Below are positions 26,750 to 38,789 of a stretch of 64,000 nucleotides of DNA, one piece after another. How positions within the stretch are numbered: the stretch's first letter is position 1; each line of letters begins with the position of its first letter. The position numbers and the translations under genes were made by a program. The notes beneath the pieces were generated by a model that searched no databases, was not told the DNA's origin, and saw only the letters and a list, made by a program, of their open reading frames with translations. The DNA is from Phoronis australis (Eukaryota > Phoronida > Phoronidae): NCBI GenBank assembly GCA_002633005.1, contig NMRA01000213.1, positions 236,580-300,579 on the forward strand, read 5' to 3'.

Positions 26750-27119
26750 CAGTGCCCGGTTGCATGAAACAGTCCCAAACAAGGAATCAACTAAGGTCCC
26801 TAAATGTTTTGCAAATTTGTTTCGTTCTTTACAAACAGATGTAGTACTTATCTATCATTTTGTCTTCATTATGAGCTTTTATTTCACTAATAACATTTCC
26901 TAATAATATAACTTAAACTGAGTCCTTAATTCAGTTAAAATAATTAGGGAATTTGTCCTTAAAGAAGGGACGTTGCATGAAGAATTGAACATGGAGTTCA
27001 CTCTCGATTTGTATCAACATCAATGACAATCAGTGTTTTCACAAGCCCACAAATACGCAGTAGATTTAGGGAACTTAGCAGAGTTCCCCTTTAGGACTGT
27101 TTCATTCAACCGGGCACTG
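26750..27119. mobile_element. Short inverted-repeat transposon (MITE), hAT-like termini
   Basis: A 370-bp element with termini CAGTGCCCGGTTGCATGAAA at the left and the complement of CAGTGCCCGGTTGAATGAAA at the right, continuing to about 27 bp with few mismatches. The CAGTG start is typical of hAT elements, but the flanks do not show a clear 8-bp duplication. There is no coding capacity. It is a non-autonomous copy. Confidence 0.8.
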
Positions 27120-27125
27120 GACCAG

Positions 27126-27220
27126 TAGATTTGGGGGGGGGGGGCAAGGGGGCTATGCGAAATTCTGCTTTTTTGCGCCCTGCCCCCCCTAACTCAAAAT
27201 CCTGGATCCGTCCCTGTGGA
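27126..27220. mobile_element. Fragment of a G-run / GGATCC-ended repeat
   Basis: A run of about 13 G, then CCCCCCCTAACTCAAAATCCTGGATCCGTCCCTG. The string CCCCTAACTCAAAATCCTGGATCC recurs at about 29784-29808, showing a dispersed repeat. Confidence 0.65.
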
Positions 27221-27229
27221 CCCCGAGTC

Positions 27230-29115
27230 TTAGTAGCACAGCTCGGGGAACAGCAGAGGACTGCCACAGGCGGCATCCTGACGAAGTTGAGACACCAAGA
27301 GAAGGAAAATTAACGGTCAATGACGGCTAAAGCACGCGGATAACGGGAGTCGGGGACAACACGCAATCTGGGCCGACGGCGACACCCGAGGTGAATGGGA
27401 ATGACGGGAGGAGTGAGTCGAAACTGGTGTCAACCGGGAGATTTGTCTCCATCCCAGAAGAGAAGAAGAATATTAAATACACAAAGATAGATGGTTGTGC
27501 TGCACGGCCAACTGCAATCATCAGCTGAGCGCAGTGCTTCATCAAGATTTCGGCCCACTAAACTCAGGATCTCTCCACACAGTGGGCCTGCAACACTGAG
27601 TTGGTCGATGTAGTTGCGTTGTAGTTGGCCATCAGGTCCTAACGCCATTTTAATAACTATCGGACATATACTTCCGCATAATCCATGTGCTGCCATCCAC
27701 ATCCTTCTGTCCACACACTCTGACCACCTTCCTGGAAAGGTTCACACCAGCGACCTTCAGGAACCTCCATAAAGATGAAGACGGAAAAACTCGACATCCC
27801 ACCTCAAAAGGAATCAGTTCGCAGCTGTAACCTTTCCCCTGGACTTCTTTTGCTAATTCTCCATACCGTAACAACTTACGTTCATAGGCTTCACAGAAAC
27901 CGTCCTCCCATGCAACTGTTAGTTCACCAAGAACAAGATGTTTTATCACTTCCTCGAGCAACCCTACATCGGGACGCAAACCAGACAGGAGCAATCCCTC
28001 TGGAAGTGTCTTGTCTATTCGAACCGTCCAATGCCTATTGGCAGTAGGTGGTCTATTGACAGTGTTCGTACTTACAACCCCTTGCCTGACAAAATTTATC
28101 TTTTGACATTCTTTGGATGGAAATACTGCACACTCAACTGCTTCACGTATAACATCTAGTACCAAATTGTGCCTGAAAGTATAACATCCGCACGTGAGCA
28201 CCTTACTGCAGCCAAACTAACACTTCTATGGCAAAAACGGCAAGAAGAATCTGTCCGCAAGCTCCATCTCACCAAATTGGCAGGTGATGGCAAACATCAT
28301 ATGCTGACTGGATGAGGAACTTCAGATGACTTGCATTCTTACTACGCCTCTCGTTCCAACCGATGACTTGCTGTTCCACGTCATCTCAATTCAGCCACCG
28401 TCCCCGTTGAGCCTGCTGCACAGCATGTACTAACCGACGCACTTCTTCCATTTGCCAAACTTCTTGCTCACGTAGTTTACTTCTTTCTGAACCCTTTGCC
28501 TCAGACCAAAAATGTTCCCTCTGGGCACTCCAATACCTTTTCTACCACCTCTCACCACACCAACAAGTTCCTTCTGATGAGCCATCTCAATTGCAGTCTT
28601 CCTTGTTTCACTCACTTTCCTCTTCCTACCAGTGTTTAGTATTGGTGGTTTGTCTCTTAGGGTGTTGTCATTCACCACACCTTGAACTTTCCTTGCGAGC
28701 CAGATTTGTGGATACTTAACAAATCACCCTCTGCTTGTCGCTGTAATTCAACTCCCCGATGACGATCTGTTAGTGGCAAACTATACCACCTTTCTAGGCT
28801 CTTTACTCCCTTCTCACGCACAGTCAAAATTTACAACAGCACCCTTTCTGAGTGACAACACCGTGCTCTTCTTAGGTTTGAAAGCCATTCTGCTCTAGCC
28901 AATAAGCTCAGTAAGTCTTTGTAGAACTCTCCTTGCAACAGACGCATTCTCCTTCAAGATTGGATAGGTGGAATGGCACATCCCATTGGAATTCCTTTCT
29001 CCAGGCTCACAGACATTGTTGTATATATTGCTGTGGTGAAACGCAGCTTGAACTGATCAAAACACAACATTAAGAAACCTGCAACCTCTGTAGAATCATA
29101 GAGTATAGACGGGAA
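27230..29115 (-). pseudogene. LINE with restriction-like endonuclease, 3' half (decayed)
   Basis: Reading from high to low coordinates, the frame begins in the RT palm (FTTAIYTTMSVSLEKGIPMG with CAIPP, near 29040-28960). It skips the catalytic YxDD region, apparently deleted near 28960, then continues through the thumb/connection (TLRDKPPILNTGRKRK at 28430-28678 and a GRW-N-DDVEQQVIGWNE segment near 28380-28320, with stops). It ends in the open frame 27650-28201. That frame holds an RPD-x14-ELT motif (residues 76-78 and 93-95) followed by WED and an LRYGELA helix, as in the PD-(D/E)XK endonuclease of R2/NeSL/HERO-type LINEs. Frameshifts, stops and the loss of the active site make it dead. The 5' half continues beyond an insertion, at 31789. 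Confidence 0.8.
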
Positions 29116-30356
29116 ATTCTCTCATTTAATTTACTGTCCAGAAAAAAAAAACAATTTCGGCATTGAAACGCTGTTCAATGCCTTCCGATAGTGGAACTGT
29201 TGGTATCGCGAGTACTTTTGGCAATGCTACAGGACATGTCATTGCAAAATTCAAACTTCGGTTCTGACTGATTTTGTCGTCTGCTTGCACAATCGCAGCA
29301 TAGTTACCGGACAGTTTGAGATTCATGGTTCACATACTGAGAAAACTATGAAAGCGTATTTGTGCACAAATTCTAAGGAGTATCTGTGAATGCAAAAGAT
29401 ACTTGTATAACGTTTTTGTTTCAGAAAATTATTAATTTTGCGTTCGCATTAAAAAATGCACCTCCACAAGTAATCCTGAACCGTAGGAAAAAAGACACAC
29501 AGCACAACGAATCAAATTTAGAAAATCACTGCCTTCGTACGATTCCATGTTGCTGTCGCCAGACTGATTTTCTTCCCCAACATCCGAGTAGAAAATCGAC
29601 GTTGATCGAAACATGTGTTCGATCTCGTCCTTTGTTTCTAACTTCTAACCCATTTTTAAGAAAGAGGTGTACTGCTTTTGTCTCATCTTGAAAGAGCATA
29701 ACTTTTGGTTTTTACAATGTTGAATACATTTTAGGCTGGGCGCGCGCTGGTGGCGATATTCTGGTTATTCCTGTTCTCTGGCTCCCCTAACTCAAAATCC
29801 TGGATCCTCCCCTGACATAAAGTTTTGAAAATAAATGGAGCAGTATCAAGACTCCCTAAGAATCAAGCTTGTTTACAAAAACTTTGCGCCATTGGCGATC
29901 TGATTGGTTAATGAACTTACGACGGGAACATGATAGACCAAGTATTGTGCACGTGTGCACTGTAGCAACACTTTGTATCGTATTCTCATTTGGTCAATTT
30001 GTTGATACATTAAATTTCCTTATTTATGCCCATCCTGATATGACCGCAACACGAGCTTGTTGGATTCTACCATATTGGGGTTGGCATAGCGACCTGCATG
30101 GTGCTTACTCGAATGGGTTTCATTTTACCGGCTATTTCAAATTGTGTAGGCGAAGTAAATAAATAAAGTGGATGATTATCATCACCAGAATTTAATTATT
30201 AGTATCTTTTGCCGGTTGCGCAAATTTTCTGGGACTAGGGATTGTCAAATTTGTAAGGTAGAAGTGTTTCGCTGGACTTCCAGGTCTGTGGTGTTATTTA
30301 TACCAGACCAAACTTAAAAACGAGACCCTCATTTGAATCAGGAGCTGCATAAAAAT

Positions 30357-30602
30357 AATTGCAGGCGATCTAATAGGCCTACACGTCGGTACCAGACGTG
30401 CGCAGGCAGCACATGTGGGCCTATTGCACTGATACCCTGGAACCATTTTTATGCATTATTAATTTATAGTTAATACCGAGTTGAGGAGCTTGAAACCTGA
30501 CCCAAGGATTTAGCAGTGTGAACAAATGGGATTCGAACCTACGACCTCCAGTAGAGAAAGCAGGCACCTATCACACTAGGCCACAGCGCCTCTTCGAGGA
30601 GG
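30357..30602 (-). mobile_element. tRNA-derived SINE, copy 1
   Basis: The minus strand starts with a tRNA-like head: an A-box region GGCCTAGTGTGATAGGTGC and a B box GGTTCGAATCCC (slightly altered). A tail shared with the copy at 33335-33544 follows (for example AAACCTGACYCAAGG and AATTGCAGGC at the far end). The head is diverged from any functional tRNA and has no proper acceptor stem. Confidence 0.8.
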
Positions 30603-31488
30603 TTACAGGGTGCAATTTGTGTAGACGTTTCTCTGCTTTACGAGGTTTTATAAAAATGGGTCAATCTGTTGCCAACGACGGTAAATTCACAAAAGATTAC
30701 GTGCAGTGCAACTGAAAACGTAAAAGTCTTCCAAACCGCTTGATCTGATTTGACATTTCACATAATAATTCAGCAGGACAACAGTTAGTATCCTTTACGC
30801 ACGAGACCCTTTTGTTACATTAGGAGTAAGATTGGTTCATTATGTAGCCTAGAGATATTAGTACTTAAGGCAGAAATTTAAAAATCATTTGTCCGGTTAC
30901 AAAAATATAACATTGAAGAATAAAAACAACCAACACACCCTTCTGGTGTTCCTGTTCCATGTTTGCAAAGAAATTGAAACTCTTGTTAGTTGGTTGTATT
31001 TTCATAGCAATGTATTGTACTTGGCTAAGATGGTGTAGAAATTTTGTGCGGCATACATTCGGCATGAAATGAGAATGTAACCTGCTGTTGGATTGCGAGA
31101 TAGATTTTGAGTAGGCCAGTTGGTTATCTCTGGAGTATTCATGTGATCTTTATTTATGTTAAAGTTTTTACCAGCATTCAATTTATATGTACACGGATTT
31201 ATAAATCAGCGAAATCGTTGATCCAAATCCAGACGAAATGTACGCATTCTGCTGAGATAGTAACCGCCTGATTATGGCCAGCGAAGATGACTAATTTGGT
31301 TAATTCGCACACTAGACTATGGCTTTTGAAAGAATGTAGCGGACAATTTCAATCAAAAAAATTACCAGGTAATGTTCATCAAAAAGGAGTAAAGAACAAT
31401 GAATATGTGAAGATAGAATTAAGTAGGGCCTAGTAGGCCTACCAGAAGTTCTTAAAAAACATCCATCATCAAATTGTCTTGAACATAT

Positions 31489-31635
31489 CTATAAAGTCTT
31501 ATTTCCATTAACGTTGATACAAGACATAAGGCTTTTCTCCCACAGCCGATTATGAGGTCTCCGCACGCTATGGAAGCTAACGCCTTTGCATTTCGCATGT
31601 GTCGCCAAACACCCGGTCACACAGCAACCGACCAT
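31489..31635 (-). pseudogene. THAP-type zinc finger, N-terminal fragment
   Basis: From the Met at 31635 the frame reads MVGCCVTGC, then KCKGVSFHSV, then RLWEKSL. This matches the start of a THAP (C2CH) DNA-binding domain: the first cysteine pair, the GVSFH motif and the conserved Trp. The later C-x2-H pair is missing because the frame stops. THAP domains are found in P-element-type transposases and host factors; here it sits inside a transposon insertion, so a transposase relic is more likely. Confidence 0.5.
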
Positions 31636-31788
31636 TATTAGCAGACAACATACTTGCCAGAAATAACACCAGATAATTTGGCCAGGTGACGCTAGTGAAT
31701 AATGACGTAACGGCTTGTGCAAAACAGCACAGATTTCGTCCATTGAAAATATACGGAGTTGGCGGTCCATGTACTATAGTCTATGGTG

Positions 31789-32853
31789 GAATATGAAAAA
31801 ACTCCATTGCCAGTCTCAACATGCTGTCTGGAACAGATCCTTAAGAAATGGCAAGATCTAACCAGATCACATGCAGGTCATTCTTATCTCTCTTAGCTTC
31901 CCTAATCTTTGACCAGATCACAGTAGTTTTCTTCTTTCGGGTATATCCACCTTCTCCCACACCTTTACCAAGGCTCTCCACAGACAAGTGACCAGCTTTG
32001 GACATTTTTTAATTAGTGCATAGGTTACACCATTGGGTCTTCCTGCTGACCCACTTCTAGACTTCTTGATGACTTCCTTCACCTCCTTCATCTTAACCAT
32101 TGACTCATCAAACAGAAATGTCGGAGCAGACGGCTTACTCAGATCAGCCATTGGTTCTGGGACAGAGTATACCTACTCCAGGTGTTCCTCCAATTTCTCC
32201 TGAGATACAGTGAGATTACCACAAGTTTTATGTTTGAAGGACTGCTTCGTGAAACGGAAAGGATTCCCAGTGAAAGCTTTTCTTGCTTTTGGAGACCAGC
32301 GAAGCTTTTCAACAAAACGTTCTGCTCTACTCAGCTTTGCAATCTGTCTTCTCACATCCCTCAGCAGTACTCCAATCTCTTCAGCTCTATGAACCTCCTG
32401 CTGCATGGATGCACGTAGTCTCCTCACGTCCTTCCTTAATGACTGGATTGTCCTCCTCCTCCTGTTTTGCTTTGGAATAAATTGTTTCCTTTCCTTTTGC
32501 TCTTTCTCACCAATTTTCAGGGTACCATAGTCACTTATCATACTTCCCAGCACCTGAACTTTCCTTGCTGCACTGCCTTTAATCGTGCGGAAAGCGATGC
32601 TTAAATCCGTATCCATTTCCAGCTGTGCCTATTTATCAGATGATTTAGGCCACTCAGGATCAGGATTCTGTGCTACATTGTAGTTTGTCTCCTGGTCGAC
32701 ACACTCCGACGACTTATCAGGTAAACCCGAGTGCTTACCATTGGTTGATATACACTTCATCCTTGTCTGATGTATCTTTCTTCCTTTAATAGACTTAAAC
32801 GTCCTCCCACACCCTTCACACCTCGTCTCTCCTAAGTCTTTTCTGAAGATCAT
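31789..32853 (-). pseudogene. LINE with restriction-like endonuclease, 5' half (decayed)
   Basis: Read from 32853 downwards. First comes a frame of 74 codons with one C2H2 finger (CEGCGRTFKSIKGRKIHQTR then MKC), the N-terminal zinc finger expected of R2/NeSL/HERO-type LINEs. Next is a 147-codon basic, coiled region (32173-32616). The start of the RT domain follows at 31918-32151 (MKEVKEVIKKSRSGSAGRPN, a variant of the A-x-G-P-(D/N)-G motif of non-LTR RTs). After a stop, a stretch reading REAKRDKNDLHVIWLDLA comes from RT motif A. The reading ends at 31789, where an insertion interrupts it. The order and strand match the 3' half at 27230-29115. Confidence 0.8.
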
Positions 32854-33334
32854 GTATCACCTATGTTAGCAAGTCATACATTTTAACATCCAATCTATAA
32901 CAGGCGACCTTTCTATGTAAACCTTTAGAACTATGTTTATACGTTGATGATGTATAAGTCATTTTGGTCACAATTTCTTACGGTCCGGCGCGAGTGGCGA
33001 CAGCTGGCCTGAGCACGCGGTCACGCACGTAGTATTGCGAAAGCGTTTAGTCACCGCGATTTCAACCGTACACCACGGATGTCACGCTAGACTACGTATT
33101 TTTTGCAATTTCCTAGATTATCGAGAATCATGAACAAGCAAGCGGGGGTCGGAAACCGGGTGCGAGGGGAGTGCAGAGCGGTGATTTGGGGGCAAAATGG
33201 GGTGCGAATTGGTGTCAGGGAGAGAGTTTAGGGGACAAGGAAGCGGATGGGGGGACAAGGAACAGACTGATCCGAATGTATCTTGATCAGCCGTCATCAA
33301 TGAACTTCGGTGACAAACTGAAGTGTTAAAAAAA
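32854..33334. other. Non-coding stretch
   Basis: Purine-rich patches; nothing recognisable. The 5' end of the LINE lies somewhere near its left border. Confidence 0.5.
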
Positions 33335-33544
33335 CAATTGCAGGCAGTCTGGCCGTGCATGTGGGTCCGTTGCACTGATCACTTGGAACTATTTTTGTGA
33401 TTCATTAATAAAACGTAGTTAAAACCGAGCTGAGGAGCTAGAAACCTGACTCAAGGGTCTAGCAGTGTGGCCCAGTGGGACTCGAACCCACGACCTCAAG
33501 TATAGAAGGCGGGCACCTATCACACTAGGCCACACTGCCTCCTC
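33335..33544 (-). mobile_element. tRNA-derived SINE, copy 2
   Basis: The better preserved copy. On the minus strand GGCAGTGTGGCCTAGTGTGA opens the tRNA-like head and GGTTCGAGTCCCACTGG is a good B box; head about 33462-33544. The body matches copy 1 at 30357-30602 in the same orientation. The cloverleaf is not intact, so it is not annotated as a tRNA gene. Confidence 0.85.
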
Positions 33545-34668
33545 AACTGAAATGTTACAACAGCAAGTAAGGGAATGGACGGGTGATTTTAAAACCCGAG
33601 GGACGCGGAGTGACTTTTCGATCAGGTCACTACTATATTCCCCGACGAAAGAGCACATGAGAATATTTACACGGGAAAGNGGGCTAGAAATGATTTCAAT
33701 CACTTACAGCACAATGATCAGGTCGGTGATGTATTAGAATAAAAGGATTAGACAAAATGATTGTGTAGGACTATTCAATTTTGATATTCGATTAATAAGC
33801 ATTTTGTTGAGATCACTACAATAGCATTCAGCCGAACCGTTACGGTGCGAAAGGAAAGATCATAGAAGCTGGACCAAAATAGGTCCCATCAGACTAAAAA
33901 GGGTGAGGTTTTAAATCTTGTTTTACGTCCTCTCTAAATATATGTTTGTACATACATGGCCAGCGGCCCAAAAGTACATTGCACATGAAATAAACAAAAA
34001 CACAGAGCGTATGGGACGGATATAATAGCTTCCATCGCTCCCTGCAAAACGTAATCACAATAACCCCTAATTGGCAAGGAGTTTCGAACCCTTGACTCGA
34101 GTAGGGGCCTTAGTCATTTTTCGTCAACTAGTGATGAAAGACCACGTGCAAAAATCAACTACCACTCCAGGTAAGACAACTTTCGTCGAAGAATCAATTA
34201 GCTTTTGTCATGTGGCAGAAATAATTATTGATTTCCATTCCTTCTAAATTTGCAATTACTCCATCCCAACTGGAATATTTGTGGGATATATAAGTGCACG
34301 AACCTACTGAGATTCCACAAAAGTTTTTCTGAGAGCTCAATTCTTGCTCTATTTGGAATCCCCGGGTCCTTTTCCAATTTGGCCTTTGTCATGCTACGTT
34401 TTTTATTTTTTTTAGTTGATTATTGTTCCGATAGATGTCGGGATCCGTTACTGACCTTGACCTTGGCTTTTTACACGTTTTCTGCACAGTTGAAGAATTT
34501 AGTAGTGGTGATAGTAGTATTAATAATAAACATTCTATCGTGCTTAGTCGTTTTTTCTACCATGCACGTCAATAGTGAAAATTGCTTCAACGTGCTCATC
34601 GAACAGCTTCTTCAACAGCCTTAATGAGACCCCTGAACACAGTTATTTTAATAACCTATAACTAAATG

Positions 34669-34723
<55 letters not shown>

Positions 34724-35430
34724 TAATAACAATAATAATAATATAGTATATCAAAAGGACTTAAAATGGTTGTAAATCATGTCCTCGTGTCGAAAACAAC
34801 TTCCTTCCTAGACATATGCGCTTTCAAAACGACATTAATGACTTCTTGTCTTATGTCATAATTGAACTTGGTTATGAAAATTCGCCTAAACAACATCAAC
34901 ATCATAACGTCAGTTCAATTTTCAGGTTCAGGAGTGAAACAACCGTGCTGCGATCTGAAACTTATTGAGCCCGATCTGAAGCTGTATAACGAACAGTCAG
35001 TTCCTCTTGATTAAAGCTATATTGACCTAAATCAAATGGTTGTTTTTAACAGAAAGCACGGGTTAAATGTCGCATAAACGTATAAAATATAACAATTTAA
35101 ACACATTTGTGAAACCTTGAAACTCAGCTGCTGATTACAACTTATTAAAAACGTGCGATCAAGTCCAGCTGCTACCTACATATGTACGGTTCTGCTGGGT
35201 TCGAGTTCGGGTTGGCGTTGATTTAAAATATCACTTTTATCGTCGATAATGTCTCTATAAACTACTGCTACAGAAACTTTCGATAACTGGCGAAAAGCCC
35301 GATACGAGAGAGTGGCCATTGTTAGCAAGAGAGTGCCAGTGAACGACGTCACAAATTTACGCAAAAGTTTAAGATCTGTAGAAGTTGGCCTATACTGATA
35401 CCCAGTTCCGTTTCAAGTAAAAATTAATAC
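33545..35430. other. Non-coding stretch with a microsatellite
   Basis: Single N at 33680. The hydrophobic 124-codon plus frame at 34250-34624 has no recognisable motif and ends next to simple repeats; not called. Confidence 0.5.
34676..34745. repeat. (AAT)n microsatellite
   Basis: About 20 AAT units with a few AAC interruptions. Confidence 0.95.
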
Positions 35431-35438
35431 AATAAATT

Positions 35439-35703
35439 CGCGCACCCAGCCTAAAATTTAGGGGGGCTCGAATTTTTCGGTATGCGCACCTTTTACTGAC
35501 AACAATCAACGAGGACTAAAAAAAACTGGCCACTAGGTTTAGGCCTACGAATTGTGCATCCGCACAGAATTCCTGTGGACATTGTGGACTTTTGTCTCGT
35601 TTACTCGTCCTTTTTGTTTCGCTGAGGCGGATCTTTTTGCCCAATTCGCCAAACTGGGGGACTCATTCGAGTCCCCCGAGCCCCCCCCTGGGTGCGCCCA
35701 TGC
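35439..35703. mobile_element. GCATGCG-ended MITE, copy 1
   Basis: Termini CGCGCACCCAGC (left) and TGGGTGCGCCCATGC (right) are inverted. The inner parts contain GGGGGCTCGAA and its complement TTCGAGTCCCCC. It has the same structure as the copy 230 bp downstream. Confidence 0.75.
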
Positions 35704-35929
35704 AACAGAGGCACCGTTGCAAACATTCCCTCATTCGTCGAAGTTCTGATACGCCGTAAAATGTAACAATTTCGTAAAATGTAACCACTGTGAGATTTTA
35801 CGTCATTGTTAAATTTTACGTTGACTCTCCTTTTTGATACATGTACATATTAAACATCACTGACTTTGACGTTGGCGGTTTTTTGTTCCATACAATTCAC
35901 TTTCAGTGAAACCTAGTTCTAATTACTCT

Positions 35930-36186
35930 GCATGCGTGCACCCAGCGGGGGGGGGGCTCGAACGAGCACCCCCATTTGGCGAAATGGATAAAATGGTCCG
36001 CCTCTGAGACACAAAAAGTCCGTGAAAATGAAACAAAAGTCCACCAAAAGTCCACTAAACAAGCGCAAACACGCAATTTACAGTGGTGGCCCCGTTTTTT
36101 TTAGTCCGCCCGCATTTTTGTTACCAAAAGGTCCACAACGTCATCAATTCGAGCCCCCCCATATTGGAGGCTGGGTGCGCGCATGC
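35930..36186. mobile_element. GCATGCG-ended MITE, copy 2
   Basis: The best-preserved copy. The left end GCATGCGTGCACCCAGC pairs with the right end GCTGGGTGCGCGCATGC at 16 of 17 positions. Second-tier inverted repeats (GGGGGGCTCGAA / TTCGAGCCCCCC) lie inside. TCT is present on both flanks, a possible 3-bp target duplication. No coding capacity. Confidence 0.85.
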
Positions 36187-36824
36187 TCTGTTCAATTACT
36201 GTTTTTCTAAGAATATTGGGGCCCGTTCTACGTAAGTGACCCAGTGACCGCAGCCGACTAATCGTTAGTTCTATAAAAATGGCTGCCTCCAGAGTTCAAC
36301 TTAACGCAAATTTCAAATTAAACATCATCGTGAAACAAGCCCCAGTTCTTTGACAAGGAATGTTTTCGACAAGAGACAAAAATAATTACACGGTGGGTAT
36401 TCTCACGTTTAGATGAAAGTCGCGAGTAAAACAGTGCGGTATGAATTCAGTTCTTCGTGGCAAACTACAGATGGATATAGTAATATTTACAAACAATACT
36501 GTGCTTGCCGGTAGGTCAGAAATAATCAATTTTTGAAATTGGTGCACGTATAAATAAGATTTTAAATCTCAGCCTCCTCGTTTCCAAGAAGTACTAAGGC
36601 CTACTCTGCATCCACAGCTGTCAAGACACTCCCCACAATATCGTTAAGGCTGAACACGGGAACACCTTTAAAATCCTTTGGAACAGCACACGCTGTCCAC
36701 TATGGAAAGCCCGATGAAAATGTTGATCAGTAAATGAGATGATTTTAAAATCGTTGATGATCATGATGTATTAGAACTTTGCTAAACATGTATTGTGTCC
36801 TCGTTAAATAAATTTTAAAATATT

Positions 36825-36910
36825 CATAATAGCAATAGTAACGATAACGAAAACGAGTAAGAGTAATGATTGTAGTAATAGTAATAATAGTAGTAATAGT
36901 AATGTATTAC
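36825..36910. repeat. AGTAAT-type simple repeat
   Basis: Imperfect run of AGTAATAGTAAT units. Confidence 0.8.
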
Positions 36911-38396
36911 TAATAAAAATGATAATAGGCAGCCAAATTTATGTCGTGTCAGCCCGGAGGGCATTCTATAGAAGTGATATACGAAAAGTGTCGCCCACAT
37001 AAAAAATACTCTCCACAATGGTGCCATTTTCGACAAAATCATATCTGAATTTCTGGAACAAAAGTGTGCGAAAATGTGAATTTTTACACAAATTACATTT
37101 TGCACCACCATTTTTGCTGTTTTCGTCAGTCTGCCTACATGTTCTTAGTGTGAAGAGATTGGTTGACGATGATTTTCTGACAACTTTGACTGCTGTGGTG
37201 CCTCCTATTGGCAGTTTATTTTAAATGGATCATCGCTGACTTTGACGTTGGCGGTAACATTGCCAGAAGTTCCAGCCTTCGACGCCATTTCTGTGACTGA
37301 TCACGAGCGAGAATAGATCGGAACGCGTCGAGGCGCTGCTACGTTTTAGGGATGTCACGTGATGTACGTGTCTTATCCCAGGAAGGCTAGCATGAAAGGA
37401 AAAATGTTTTACCGCACTTTAACGTGTTCTCAAAAAATAACTCTTCAATCTCTCAGTAATTCAAGCAACCATTTTGATTCATCCATTGTTCTCTGGTTGG
37501 CTATTTCTTCATTATCTACTGCGTGTCTGGTGAAGTTTAGGGAGCACTCAACAGTTTTTGCTTATTTGGGGCTTGAAAAAGCAGGTTAGTTCCAACGATC
37601 TGTTCCACAGGATGTACAAAACCTCAAATTTTCCACCTTCTACGACTACCGGAAGTGCAGATGGCTACTCGAAATGTCGAGCAATATTATACCGAATCAG
37701 GTGTTATCATCTCGAAGGCAATAGTTACACGCAAATTACTATGAACTGAGAGACAGTGCATTCACATTGCCAAAACTCTCCAGATTCCAGAAATCAGATG
37801 AAAAGTAGATTTTTCTCAAATCTAAAGAGTTTGAAGGGTACCTGAATTTCCCACTAAATTTCCCGCTTGCAAATAGTAAAGGTTCAAGAAAAGCCAGAGC
37901 TGAGCAAAGTGGGTCAAGGGGTCAACAGCTGACAGTCTTTCACTCGGAACAGATCCAAAAATCAGGCGAATGCCATTCGTAGCCGCGGCTATAAACACAC
38001 ATTCCCTGACAGAAACCACATTTTGAGTTCGGCCACTTATCGTTATGAAATTGGCCTCAAATGGCTCCTTAGTCAAAATGGGTATGATTTCGAAACTAGA
38101 AAAGAACCAACAATTCGTTTTTGCTTGAAATTACGCTACACTGTATACAATTTGGCTTATCCCGTGAAGTCATTTTATTACCTACAGTTTTGATTTTTGA
38201 TTGTAGGACAGTAATAGACATTGCAAGGTATAGGCCTACTCACATAGGACTTTGGTTTTGAATGTGAACTCGTGAGTGGCAGTCCATTTTTACTGACCGG
38301 CCTGTTTCGAAGAATTTTGCCAACTGCATAGAAAATTGCCAGGCAGCATAAATTTACATGTCACTTTGAATTTGTGTTTGAGTTTTGTACGTGACT
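36911..38396. other. Non-coding stretch
   Basis: Contains at 37229-37253 a 25-bp string (CATCGCTGACTTTGACGTTG and on) that recurs near 35856, a small dispersed repeat. No supported gene. Confidence 0.5.
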
Positions 38397-38640
38397 GTGA
38401 TTGACAATCCTCACATATTGTGATTTTGATTGCAAGATACCCGCACTGCCCTCTGTCAGCGAGCAGTAGAAACTAAAATTTTGATTTTGCTGCAGTGTGT
38501 TTCAGAATGGCTTTCCGAGTGATTGACACTTCTCATATATTCTGATTTTGATTTTCATTGTGAGATACTCGCATTGTTCCCTGTCAGTCAGCTGAAGAAA
38601 CTTCAGTTGTTATTTTGAGTGGGTTTCAGAATGGCTGCCC
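38397..38640. repeat. Two-copy tandem repeat, period 122 bp
   Basis: GTGATTGACAATCCTCACAT at 38397 is matched by GTGATTGACACTTCTCATAT at 38519, and GTTTCAGAATGGCT ends both units. The copies are moderately diverged. Confidence 0.75.
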
Positions 38641-38789
38641 ATGCTAACAATCGAGTTCTTGCTGTTTTGATTTTTGGTTGTGTGAAAATCACGTTCCACA
38701 CTGTCTGTGACCATACTTTAAATTATTAATTGTTCCGAGACAAGTTTCATTTCACTTTTTAAACAGAGATGCAAAGATATTGATCAGCA

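Larger units (their letters stand above)
29116..31788. mobile_element. 2.7 kb insertion splitting the LINE
   Basis: The LINE reading breaks off at 31788 in the RT domain (LDLAIS... then FFHIPP) and resumes near 29115 in the next RT segment. The DNA between is foreign to the LINE. It carries a SINE copy (30357-30602), a THAP-domain fragment near the right edge (31489-31635) and a small repeat fragment (29784-29808). The boundary sequences share a weak CTATA-like similarity that could be a target duplication, but I cannot fix the exact ends. Whether it was one insertion or several is unclear. Confidence 0.6.

Noticed and set aside
33462-33544. tRNA gene on the minus strand
   Set aside because: A and B boxes are present, but there is no proper acceptor stem, and the unit continues into a body shared with 30357-30602; it is a SINE head.
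34250-34624. Hydrophobic 124-codon plus-strand ORF
   Set aside because: T-rich sequence gives hydrophobic codons by chance; ends in simple repeat; no motif.
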